Part shown: positions 1-5,453 of the stretch, one piece after another
How the letters are laid out: each line of letters starts with the position of its first letter
Position numbering within the stretch: position 1 is the first letter of the stretch
Source: Alphaproteobacteria bacterium
GTDB taxonomy: Bacteria; Pseudomonadota; Alphaproteobacteria; SMXP01
NCBI GenBank assembly: GCA_021774995.1
Contig: JAJFIM010000363.1
Coordinates: forward strand, 1-5,802
Length of the DNA: 5,802 nucleotides
Reading direction: 5' to 3'
The notes under the pieces: generated by a model
The model's database searches: none
Told to the model about the DNA's origin: nothing
The model's input: only the letters and a program-made list of their open reading frames with translations
Made by a program: the position numbers and the translations under genes

Positions 1-86
1 GGGGCGCCATGGTGTCGGTGACATGGGCGCGGGAATTGGTGGAGGCCAGTTCTTTGAGCGTCGCTGTGGGCGCCGCCGCTGGATAG
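1..86 (+). CDS. C-terminal tail of a probable RegB/PrrB/ActS sensor histidine kinase (partial)
   Basis: An open frame enters from the left edge (first full codon at base 3) and ends at TAG 84-86. The visible residues include GAMVSVTWAREL. This resembles the last beta strand of the ATPase domain of RegB-type kinases, where a run of the form G-x-x-V-x-V-x-W-x-R precedes a short variable tail. The other two frames hit stops (TGA near 19-21 and 98-100) and show no kinase-like sequence. The kinase is a membrane redox sensor that phosphorylates RegA, and a regA homologue begins 67 bases downstream, as in the adjacent actS-actR arrangement of rhizobia. Only about 27 codons are visible, so the assignment rests mostly on this short match and the neighbouring gene. 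No catalytic motif lies inside the window. Confidence 0.5.
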   Translation, partial: GAMVSVTWARELVEASSLSVAVGAAAG

Positions 87-136
87 CTTGCAGCAGGCCG
101 TTGTGATAGTTATGAAGGCGTGGCGCGTGACCATAA

Positions 137-143
137 GGGGAGG
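137..143 (+). promoter_or_regulatory. Shine-Dalgarno sequence for regA
   Basis: GGGGAGG lies 7 nt before GTG 151 and 10 nt before ATG 154. It is the only strong purine-rich block in this stretch and it decides the start. The open frame itself extends back to a TTG at 88, but the extra residues do not resemble the family. Confidence 0.6.
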
Positions 144-153
144 CGTAAAAGTG

Positions 154-705
154 ATGGAAAAATCGGAAATGGCGCAAAGTGAAGACAAGACTTTATTGAT
201 CGTCGATGACGACGGTCCGTTTCGGATTCGCCTGGGCCGGGCAATGGAGCAACGCGGTTTTGACGTGCGCACGGCTGAGGGCGTGCGGGAAGCTGTCGTG
301 GCCGTGAAGCATAAGCCGCCCGCCTTTGCCGTGATTGATCTGCGATTAGAAGACGGCAGCGGTCTTGACGTCGTTGAGGTGGTGCATCAGGAACGGCCAG
401 ATGCGCGCGTGGTGATGCTGACCGGCTATGGCAACCTGGCCACGGCTGTGGCCGCGGTTAAAGCCGGGGCGGTGGATTATCTGGCCAAGCCGGCCGATGC
501 CGACGACGTTGAAAAGGCGCTCCTCGCCCGGCCCGATGAGAAGCCGGCGCCGCCTGATAACCCGATGTCGGCCGACCGGGTGCGCTGGGAGCATATCCAG
601 CGGGTCTATGAATTGTGCAATCATAATGTCTCTGAAACGGCGCGCCGGCTCAATATGCATCGGCGCACCTTGCAGCGCATTCTTGCTAAACGCTCTCCGC
701 GTTAA
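154..705 (+). CDS. regA: RegA/PrrA/ActR redox response regulator
   Basis: This is a cytoplasmic DNA-binding response regulator, the output half of the RegB/RegA (PrrBA, ActSR) system, which in alphaproteobacteria adjusts respiration, carbon and nitrogen fixation and photosynthesis to redox state. From ATG 154 it is 183 residues, close to the usual 184. The receiver domain covers roughly residues 12-125, with acidic residues D18-D20, the phospho-acceptor D62 in VIDLRLEDG, T90 in MLTGYG, and K112 in LAKP. A proline-rich linker (KPAPPDNP, 130-137) follows. The C-terminal Fis-type helix-turn-helix (about 140-183) contains NPMSADRVRWEHIQR and ARRLNMHRRTLQRILAKR, which is almost invariant in RegA proteins. 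GTG 151 is an equally possible start. Because it closely follows the kinase tail, co-transcription is likely, though 67 bases separate them. All key residues are present and I expect a functional regulator. Confidence 0.95.
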   Translation: MEKSEMAQSEDKTLLIVDDDGPFRIRLGRAMEQRGFDVRTAEGVREAVVAVKHKPPAFAVIDLRLEDGSGLDVVEVVHQERPDARVVMLTGYGNLATAVAAVKAGAVDYLAKPADADDVEKALLARPDEKPAPPDNPMSADRVRWEHIQRVYELCNHNVSETARRLNMHRRTLQRILAKRSPR

Positions 706-706
706 C

Positions 707-727
707 GGTTTGCTGGTTTGCTGGTTT
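707..727 (+). repeat. Short tandem repeat, 8-bp unit GGTTTGCT
   Basis: GGTTTGCT occurs at 707-714 and 715-722, followed by a partial copy GGTTT at 723-727. It lies immediately after the regA stop codon. The last GGTTT can also pair with AAACC at 741-745, with CAA/TTG pairing inside (728-730 with 735-737), giving a weak imperfect hairpin without a T tract. It could be simple slippage or part of a weak 3' end; no function can be assigned. Confidence 0.5.
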
Positions 728-837
728 CAATGAATTGGAAAAACCTGCACTAGCGCCCCGCTTTTGTGGTTAACAGACTGGTAACGGCCCCCGCGCTAGA
801 GTGGAGCTCCGCATGAAGCGGTGAGTGTGGAGCGCCG

Positions 838-2031
838 ATGCCGTCTTTTTCAGACCCCCTTCCGCAGGCCGAAACCCTGCTCTTGGATTACGCCAAACGG
901 CTGGACTACCACCGCCAGGGCCGCATTGCCATTTGCTTGGCGATCTCCCTTCTTCGTCCCGATCTGAAAAAACCGACAGATATCAATCTAACCCTCCGCA
1001 AGGCGCGGGACCTTGCAAATCGTTATCAGGGGGAGGTGTTCCACCTGGCCTGTGAAGATGTGGTGTTGACGCTGAAAGACGCCAATCTTGATATTGTTTC
1101 GACTGTCCTTAATCAAATTTGCCGCTTGTTCCGTCATGATCCTTTGGTGCAAAAAGACGGGGACAAATTCGCCGTGCGCTATGATATGGAGACTCAGTAC
1201 AAAGAGTTCCTTGATTTTGCAAAAACTATAAAGCACCAGGCGGGAACTAATGGAAAATCGCCTAAGGTGCGGCCACTGGAGTTGAGCCGGATTGATCCCG
1301 CGCTTGTTCAAACCGCAGCCGGCTTTGCCGACCCTAACGATCTAGTAACGCTGCGCACGATCTATTCTTTTGAATCTGACAGCCAGCTCTTGCCGCTCGT
1401 TACGGGCATTTCCTTGGCGGAAGAGCAAGTTGTCAAATTAATGCTGGAGGGCGTGGATGTTCGAAGTAATCCTCAACTAACGCCCCACGCGCGCCGGCTT
1501 ATGGAATGCCGGGCGTTGAGCGCGATCCCCTATCTGGCGGCGCCATGGCGGGCGCCTTGGGCGCTGCAGCTTGAGTTGGAGACATTGGCTGGTTTTGAAT
1601 TCATGGCTTTTCATCGCGCGTGGCGCACGCATAACCAGCCCGACGCCGCGGTAGATCCGCGCTTTGCCGTGAGCTATGAGCAAGTGCGGAGCGAGGGGAA
1701 GCTGTTTAACTATGTGCGCGATTATATCGCGGAACTGGATTATCGCCTGTGGGTGAGCGGTGTGGATAAGAACGCCTTGACGACGCTGAATGCGGATGAG
1801 CTGGGCGTTGAAAAAGTCAAACTTAACTGGCCTGGAACGCGCGAAGAACTGGGTTTAACGCGCTCCATTCTTATCCGGACGATCGATCATATCGGGGCTG
1901 ATCGGATTATTCTGGTGGGCTGCGATGATGAGCGGTCCTTAGACCTTGCCCGGGAAATGGGCGTGACGCAGGTTGAAGGCGATTACGCCGACGCTGTGTT
2001 TAGCGGCGAGAAAACCTGGAAGGTCGCTTAA
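838..2031 (+). CDS. Degenerate GGDEF-EAL family protein, probably catalytically inactive
   Basis: This 397-residue soluble protein has no signal peptide or membrane segment. Residues about 25-105 resemble a worn GGDEF domain: NRYQGEVFHL (61-70) sits where the RYGGDEF signature would be, with QGEVF in place of GGDEF. Residues about 275-385 resemble the second half of an EAL domain: YRLWVSGVDKNAL, then VKLNW (327-331), then ADRIILVGCDDERSLDLAREMGVTQVEGDYAD (354-385) at the position of the usual final QG-Y/F helix-strand region. The EAL triad and other metal-binding residues are not recognisable, so I infer loss of cyclic-di-GMP synthesis and hydrolysis and a possible role as a binding or scaffold protein. 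ATG 838 is preceded by GGAG at 829-832 with a 5-nt gap. It is downstream of regA by 132 bases with no strong terminator between. The family call comes from recalled pattern similarity only and is moderate. Confidence 0.6.
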   Translation: MPSFSDPLPQAETLLLDYAKRLDYHRQGRIAICLAISLLRPDLKKPTDINLTLRKARDLANRYQGEVFHLACEDVVLTLKDANLDIVSTVLNQICRLFRHDPLVQKDGDKFAVRYDMETQYKEFLDFAKTIKHQAGTNGKSPKVRPLELSRIDPALVQTAAGFADPNDLVTLRTIYSFESDSQLLPLVTGISLAEEQVVKLMLEGVDVRSNPQLTPHARRLMECRALSAIPYLAAPWRAPWALQLELETLAGFEFMAFHRAWRTHNQPDAAVDPRFAVSYEQVRSEGKLFNYVRDYIAELDYRLWVSGVDKNALTTLNADELGVEKVKLNWPGTREELGLTRSILIRTIDHIGADRIILVGCDDERSLDLAREMGVTQVEGDYADAVFSGEKTWKVA

Positions 2032-2062
2032 AGCCATTTCGTTTTTTTCAAGGAAACGGTAA

Positions 2063-2093
2063 GGCGCGCAAGATGCGCCCTCCGCGCCGCATC
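2063..2093. terminator. GC-rich hairpins between convergent genes, possible bidirectional termination region
   Basis: The 77-bp gap between the convergent genes holds overlapping inverted repeats. GATGCG 2072-2077 pairs with CGCATC 2088-2093 (loop 10). GGCGCG 2063-2068 pairs with CGCGCC 2083-2088, or GGCGC 2063-2067 with GCGCC 2075-2079. These are mutually exclusive folds. Neither strand has a T tract directly after the stem; a run of seven T lies at 2042-2048, upstream of the stems on the plus strand. A termination role is inferred from position, not from a canonical structure. Confidence 0.35.
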
Positions 2094-2108
2094 GCAAGCG
2101 AAAAAGCT

Positions 2109-3230
2109 CTATTCGGCGGCCGTGTTCGCGAGGTAGGACGCATTCGCGCCAAAATTTATGGTTTTCAAGAACTCAATTCCCTCATCCGCAATGGAATAGC
2201 CCACCATGTCGCCCTCCTCTTTGGTCAGCTCGTCCATGTCCACATAGGCGGCGTAAAAACTGCGCGTGCGGTCTGTGATGATGCCCGACCTGAGCAGCGT
2301 TTTAATCAAGACACGGAATATATTTGTGCTTTCCTGCATTTCTCTGCGGCGCTCATTATCGGTAAACACATCGACCAGGGCGTCTGTGACTTCCTGCCAG
2401 TCAAGACCGAACTCGGCGTAAACCGATTTCATCTGTTCCGGGTTGATGAGGTTAAAGAGCAGTGTTTGGAAACACTCCACCGCCCAATCCTCAATCATAT
2501 CGTGTTCTTGGTTGTCGAGGTGCGGAATAGTCCGGTCCGCCCATATTTTTCCGAAGCGATGATGAAAGGCCTCGTCCGTCATGGCTAATTGCGTAAGGCG
2601 CACCAGAAGAGGGTCGGCTGATAGGTTGAACAAAGTGGCAAACGCCCCCATGGCCAGTCCCTCGACCAGCATCTGCATGCCGATAATCTTTTTATAGACT
2701 TCAGGGGCGTGGACGATTTCACTCAGCAGATTGGTGAGCGTGGGCCCGGCCGGAAGGGGCGCGCCCCAGCGGGCTTGAATGTACTGGGTGAAGGCGGTGA
2801 CGTGCCGCGCTTCTTCGCGCGTCTGATTGGCGGCGTATTCCTGGGCGCCTGGATCGCGTAAAACATGGCAAAGACTGGCCGAGAGCGACAACGCCCCCTG
2901 CTCGCCATGCAGGATGGTCGACATGATCCAACGCGCCACCTGATTGACGAAGCGGATGCGATCTGGTCCCTGCAGACGATCGTTCACCAGATCGGTTTTG
3001 AGGGAAGGCACCAGAAATTCCGGGATGATCATGTGCTTGTCGGTATCAAAGGGCGTGGTGAAATCGATATAGCGCGAATCGAGAGGGTCCCAGAAATGGC
3101 TGTGGGTCGCCGCGATGATGGCGTCAAAGGCGTCTGAACGCTGGCCATACCGCTCAGGTTCAATCATCAGGTGAAAGGCGTCCGCCGGAACGGCGTCGTA
3201 AATGTGATCTTTGGTGATTTGACGGGTCAT
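2109..3230 (-). CDS. Ferritin-like di-iron carboxylate protein of unknown reaction
   Basis: This 373-residue, largely helical protein carries the full ligand set of a carboxylate-bridged di-iron centre in a four-helix bundle: E110 (HGEQGAL), E140-x-x-H143 (EEARHV), E190 (MLVEGLAMG) and E220-x-x-H223 (DEAFHH). The spacing 30-50-30 is as expected for ferritin-like oxidases, ribonucleotide reductase R2-like proteins and AurF-like oxygenases. It lacks an obvious match to a named member; the reaction and substrate are unknown, and oxygen-dependent oxidation is only an inference from the site. No signal peptide or membrane helix is seen, so it is probably cytoplasmic. I chose ATG 3230 because a GAGAAG block lies just upstream; the frame extends to GTG 3275, but that codon would sit in the candidate -10 element. 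Stop is TAG. The gene follows bioB on the same strand but lies behind bioB's terminator, so it is probably a separate transcript. Confidence 0.75.
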   Translation of the reverse strand: MTRQITKDHIYDAVPADAFHLMIEPERYGQRSDAFDAIIAATHSHFWDPLDSRYIDFTTPFDTDKHMIIPEFLVPSLKTDLVNDRLQGPDRIRFVNQVARWIMSTILHGEQGALSLSASLCHVLRDPGAQEYAANQTREEARHVTAFTQYIQARWGAPLPAGPTLTNLLSEIVHAPEVYKKIIGMQMLVEGLAMGAFATLFNLSADPLLVRLTQLAMTDEAFHHRFGKIWADRTIPHLDNQEHDMIEDWAVECFQTLLFNLINPEQMKSVYAEFGLDWQEVTDALVDVFTDNERRREMQESTNIFRVLIKTLLRSGIITDRTRSFYAAYVDMDELTKEEGDMVGYSIADEGIEFLKTINFGANASYLANTAAE

Positions 3231-3273
3231 GGAGCTTCTCGGCGTTTTGGCGAAGGATGTAAGTGTTGGCCCC

Positions 3274-3302
3274 ACTTTACATCACGAGGCTTAAGGAGAC
3301 AA
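3274..3302 (-). promoter_or_regulatory. Candidate sigma-70-type promoter for the di-iron gene
   Basis: Read on the minus strand, TTGTCT (3302-3297) and TAAAGT (3279-3274) are separated by 17 nt. Each matches the consensus at four of six positions. Transcription would begin near 3267, leaving a leader of about 37 nt before ATG 3230. The placement agrees with the preferred start codon, but the matches are weak and not tested. Confidence 0.3.
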
Positions 3303-3309
3303 TAAAAAA

Positions 3310-3323
3310 TGACGCACCCGTCA
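3310..3323. promoter_or_regulatory. Perfect inverted repeat TGACG-N4-CGTCA, operator or second terminator
   Basis: TGACG 3310-3314 and CGTCA 3319-3323 are perfect inverted arms with a 4-base centre. The repeat ends 8 bp upstream of the candidate -35 element of the di-iron gene, a position suited to a dimeric regulator. On the minus strand the hairpin is followed directly by six T (3309-3304), so it could equally be a second intrinsic terminator behind bioB. The sequence does not decide between the two. Confidence 0.4.
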
Positions 3324-3383
3324 ACTTTTGATTTTAGCTGAGATGGAACTGCGCAATACGCCCCAAATAATTGTTTCGAATGC

Positions 3384-3410
3384 AAAACGACCCCCGGTTT
3401 TAAAGGGGGT
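3384..3410 (-). terminator. Intrinsic terminator of bioB
   Basis: On the minus strand ACCCCC (3410-3405) pairs with GGGGGT (3395-3390) across a 9-base loop, followed by CG and four T (3387-3384). The stem starts with the final A of the bioB stop codon TAA (3412-3410), so termination is immediate. The GC-only stem core makes this the clearest terminator in the window. Confidence 0.75.
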
Positions 3411-4462
3411 TAGGGCAGGTCTTTTGGAGACGGATCTGAAGGCGTCAAGCCCAGACTGGCAAACAGGGCGGCGTCTTTGTCTTCGTCGGGGTTGCTCGTC
3501 GTCAACAGTTTCTCCCCGACAAAGATGGAATTCGCCCCCGCCAGAAAGCACAGGGCCTGCATCTCATCGCTCATGGTTTCGCGGCCCGCCGACAGCCTCA
3601 CCACCGCGCGCGGCATCATGAGGCGGGCGAGCGCAATAGTGCGGACAAAATCGAGATCAGACACGGGACGCGCATTTTCCAGCGGCGTACCCGCCATCGG
3701 CGCCAATCTGTTAATGGGAACGCTTTCAGGGTGCTGGGGCAGATTTGCCAAGGTGACCAACATGGAGATGCGGTCGTCCCGGCTCTCGCCAAGGCCGAGA
3801 ATGCCGCCGCAACAGACATTGATGCCTGCTTCGCGCACATGATGGAGCGTATCGAGCCGATCTTGATATGTCCGTGTCGTGATGATTTCCCCGTAGAAAT
3901 CTTCTGATGTGTCAATATTATGATTGTAATAATCAAGACCCGCCGCATTCAGGCGCCGGGCCTGGGCGGCCGTGAGCATGCCCAGCGTCATGCAGGTTTC
4001 CAGGCCGGCGCCCTTCACGCCCTCAATCATGGCGCACAGCGCGTCCATGTCCCGCTCTTTAGGCGCGCGCCATGCGGCCCCCATGCAATAGCGGCTGGCG
4101 CCGCGCTGTTTGGCTTCGCCCGCCAGGGCGACGACAGTCTCGGAATCCATCAATTTGGTGGCTTTGAGACCTGTGTCGAATTTTGAACTTTGGCTGCAAT
4201 AGCCGCAATCTTCTTGGCAGCCTCCGGTTTTGATGGACAGCAATGTGCTCATCTGCACTTCATTGGGATTAAAAGACAGCCGGTGAACGCTTTGCGCCCT
4301 GTGCATTAAATCCATGAAGGGAAGATCGATGAGCGCGCGGGCGCACTCCAGCGTCCAATCATGGCGGGGGGCGCCCTCAGTGGCGGCGCCGGGAAACGCA
4401 TCCGCTTGGTCAAGGCCGGATTTCTCATTGAGGGACGGGGGGGCGGCGTTAAGGTGATTCAT
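3410..4462 (-). CDS. bioB: Biotin synthase
   Basis: BioB is a homodimeric radical-SAM enzyme that inserts sulfur into dethiobiotin, the last step of biotin synthesis. From ATG 4462 the protein is 350 residues (E. coli 346), with a longer N-terminal tail. The radical-SAM [4Fe-4S] cluster cysteines are C82, C86 and C89 (GGCQEDCGYCSQ). The ligands of the sacrificial [2Fe-2S] cluster are also present: C126 (RYCMGAAW), C157 (ETCMTLG), C217 (INVCCGG) and R289 (VRLSAGRE), each offset 29 from E. coli C97, C128, C188 and R260. Family stretches YYNHNIDTS and RTYQDRLDTL are intact. C218, next to C217, replaces the serine found in E. coli. The frame extends to TTG 4489 and no good ribosome binding site precedes either start. 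bioF, bioD and bioA are not visible in the window. The downstream di-iron gene is separated by a terminator. Confidence 0.97.
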   Translation of the reverse strand: MNHLNAAPPSLNEKSGLDQADAFPGAATEGAPRHDWTLECARALIDLPFMDLMHRAQSVHRLSFNPNEVQMSTLLSIKTGGCQEDCGYCSQSSKFDTGLKATKLMDSETVVALAGEAKQRGASRYCMGAAWRAPKERDMDALCAMIEGVKGAGLETCMTLGMLTAAQARRLNAAGLDYYNHNIDTSEDFYGEIITTRTYQDRLDTLHHVREAGINVCCGGILGLGESRDDRISMLVTLANLPQHPESVPINRLAPMAGTPLENARPVSDLDFVRTIALARLMMPRAVVRLSAGRETMSDEMQALCFLAGANSIFVGEKLLTTSNPDEDKDAALFASLGLTPSDPSPKDLP

Positions 4463-4489
4463 GGGTGAGCGGGACTCGCGTTCATTCAA

Positions 4490-4601
4490 TTGCGCATTAA
4501 GGGGAGCACTCTACCCGTCTGCGTCCGCCTGTAAAGGGATTGGTGACGGGATGCGGATTAAGATGATATATCTCAACCAGACTCAAGCCTATGGGAAACA
4601 G
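4490..4601. promoter_or_regulatory. Divergent intergenic region with candidate promoters for bioB and the VanZ-like gene
   Basis: The gap between the two divergent start codons should hold both promoters. For bioB, the minus strand has TTGAGT (4587-4582) and CTTAAT (4563-4558) with an 18-nt spacer, each matching four of six consensus positions. For the plus strand, TATATC at 4567-4572 is a possible -10, with no convincing -35. An 8-bp perfect palindrome GATATATC lies at 4565-4572, between the two bioB elements. I find no copy of the BioR operator TTATMKATAA here. Confidence 0.3.
4593..4598 (+). promoter_or_regulatory. Probable ribosome binding site of the VanZ-like gene
   Basis: GGGAAA lies just upstream of ATG 4602. 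It favours 4602 over the in-frame ATGs at 4461, 4551 and 4563. The first of these would overlap the bioB start. Confidence 0.35.
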
Positions 4602-5081
4602 ATGACGGTGCAACATTCGGCAAAATGCTCCCCGCGATTTGGACAAGCGGATTGGCTGAGCTTTGATTTGACCTTTCTACCTGCCGGTTTTGAGCGAAAG
4701 GCGCGCCGCCTCGCCCGGGCCGGGTTGGCGTTTTGCTTGATCGCGATCACACTAGGCTCATTGGCGCCGCCGTCCCTAGCCGATCTCGGCGCAACGGGCA
4801 TCGGCGACAAAACAGCCCATCTAGTGGGTTATGCCGGAACCATGGCGTGCGCCGCTTTTGCCGCGGGCGCGTCCCGCGCGCGTTTGGGGTGGGGCGCTTT
4901 TCTGATCGTCTATGGGGCTCTGATGGAATTGGGGCAGGCGGCCATGGCGCAGGGCCGCGAGGCGTCATGGGGCGATATGGCCGCCAACAGCGCCGGCATT
5001 GTGATTGGAGCGATCATCGCCGCGTTGCTGGTCCGGATGGGTCATCTCATCTGGCAACGTAACAAACAGCGTTTAAGTTAA
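4602..5081 (+). CDS. VanZ-like family integral membrane protein
   Basis: From ATG 4602 this is a 159-residue inner-membrane protein with about four hydrophobic helices, near residues 38-56, 72-90, 96-114 and 129-148. Conserved VanZ-like positions are visible: D69-K70 with H73 and Y77 (GDKTAHLVGYAG), E109-x-x-Q112 (MELGQ), R119 (QGREASWGD), D125 and N129 (GDMAANSAG). The family takes its name from a teicoplanin-resistance accessory protein, but most proteobacterial members have no known function and this one should not be called a resistance gene. The N-terminal 35 residues are polar, ending in the positive cluster ERKARRLAR just before the first helix. Starts at 4551 or 4563 are possible. The gene is divergent from bioB and converges on the arsC-like gene, overlapping it by 4 bp at the stop. 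Confidence 0.85.
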   Translation: MTVQHSAKCSPRFGQADWLSFDLTFLPAGFERKARRLARAGLAFCLIAITLGSLAPPSLADLGATGIGDKTAHLVGYAGTMACAAFAAGASRARLGWGAFLIVYGALMELGQAAMAQGREASWGDMAANSAGIVIGAIIAALLVRMGHLIWQRNKQRLS

Positions 5082-5091
5082 CGCGATTTTT
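5069..5091 (+). terminator. Possible weak intrinsic terminator of the VanZ-like gene
   Basis: GCGTT 5069-5073 pairs with AACGC 5080-5084 around a 6-base loop, followed by GA and five T (5087-5091). The stem contains the stop codon and also the stop of the opposite gene. Five pairs is a short stem, so efficiency is doubtful. Confidence 0.35.
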
Positions 5092-5443
5092 CCAAAGCCC
5101 GCGTGATGTCGGTTCTCGCGGCGTCGTCAAAGCCTATGAAAACCATGTCGCCGATTTCCATGACCGGGCGTTTCAAAAGCGCCGGATAGGCGCTCATCAG
5201 CGCGATGGCGGATTCTGGCGTGACGTCGGCCGCGCGCTGCGCGGGCTGTAATTGGCGCCATGTGGCGCTGCGCCGGTTGACGAGGGGCTCCGCGCCCAGC
5301 TTTGCAATCCAGTTGGTTGCGCGTTTTTCAGGAAAGCCGTCTTGACGCACATCGTGAAATTGGGCTTTGACCCCGCGCTCTTTTAGCCATTTGAGCGCCG
5401 CGCGGCAGCGGTCGCAATTTTTAAGACCATAGACTTTTATCAT
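5078..5443 (-). CDS. ArsC/Spx family protein, YffB-like
   Basis: This 121-residue cytoplasmic protein has the thioredoxin-like ArsC/Spx fold. YGLKNCDRCRAALKWL (5-20) carries the N-terminal cysteine C10 and a second cysteine C13, forming C-x-x-C. LVNRRSATWRQL (54-65) matches the YffB-type NRRGTTWR segment, and LLKRPV (89-94) is the conserved RP motif, followed by VFIGFDD. The length is typical. YffB proteins are thought to be thiol reductases but their substrate is uncertain, so arsenate reduction should not be assumed. C13 is extra compared with the usual NCDT of YffB and recalls the redox-switch CxxC of Spx; that similarity is an inference, and an Spx-type RNA polymerase role is unlikely in this lineage. 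The gene begins 10 bp after the RND gene ends, with only a weak ribosome binding site, suggesting co-transcription. It converges on the VanZ-like gene. Confidence 0.88.
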   Translation of the reverse strand: MIKVYGLKNCDRCRAALKWLKERGVKAQFHDVRQDGFPEKRATNWIAKLGAEPLVNRRSATWRQLQPAQRAADVTPESAIALMSAYPALLKRPVMEIGDMVFIGFDDAARTDITRALEKSR

Positions 5444-5453
5444 AACGCTTACA

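Noticed and set aside
428..733. Plus-strand open frame of 101 codons inside regA
   Set aside because: It is an out-of-frame copy of the RegA coding region. The regA frame is certain from its motifs.
770..802. Possible promoter TTAACA ... TAGAGT before the degenerate EAL gene
   Set aside because: The spacer is 21 nt, too long for a sigma-70 promoter, and no alternative pairing of boxes was better.
2073..2588. Plus-strand open frame of 171 codons
   Set aside because: It lies antisense to the di-iron gene, whose iron ligands and family-like segments are on the minus strand. Its translation shows no recognisable motif.
3231..3275. GTG 3275 as start of the di-iron gene
   Set aside because: The added 15 residues look like untranslated sequence and the GTG falls in the candidate -10 element; ATG 3230 has a purine-rich block just upstream.
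3328..3842. Two overlapping plus-strand open frames (3328-3621 and 3477-3842)
   Set aside because: Both are antisense to the end of bioB or its terminator and have low-complexity serine/arginine-rich translations typical of shadow frames.
4461..4601. Longer N-terminus for the VanZ-like protein starting at ATG 4461
   Set aside because: It would overlap the bioB start codon and add 47 residues unlike the family, and it has no convincing ribosome binding site; GGGAAA supports 4602.
4737..4750. FNR-like box TTGAT-CGCG-ATCAC
   Set aside because: It matches the FNR/FnrL consensus at nine of ten arm positions but lies well inside the VanZ-like coding region, where no promoter is expected.
5078..5443. 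Annotation as an arsenate-resistance gene
   Set aside because: The NRR-x-x-TWR segment and overall pattern fit YffB-like proteins, and no other ars genes are visible nearby.
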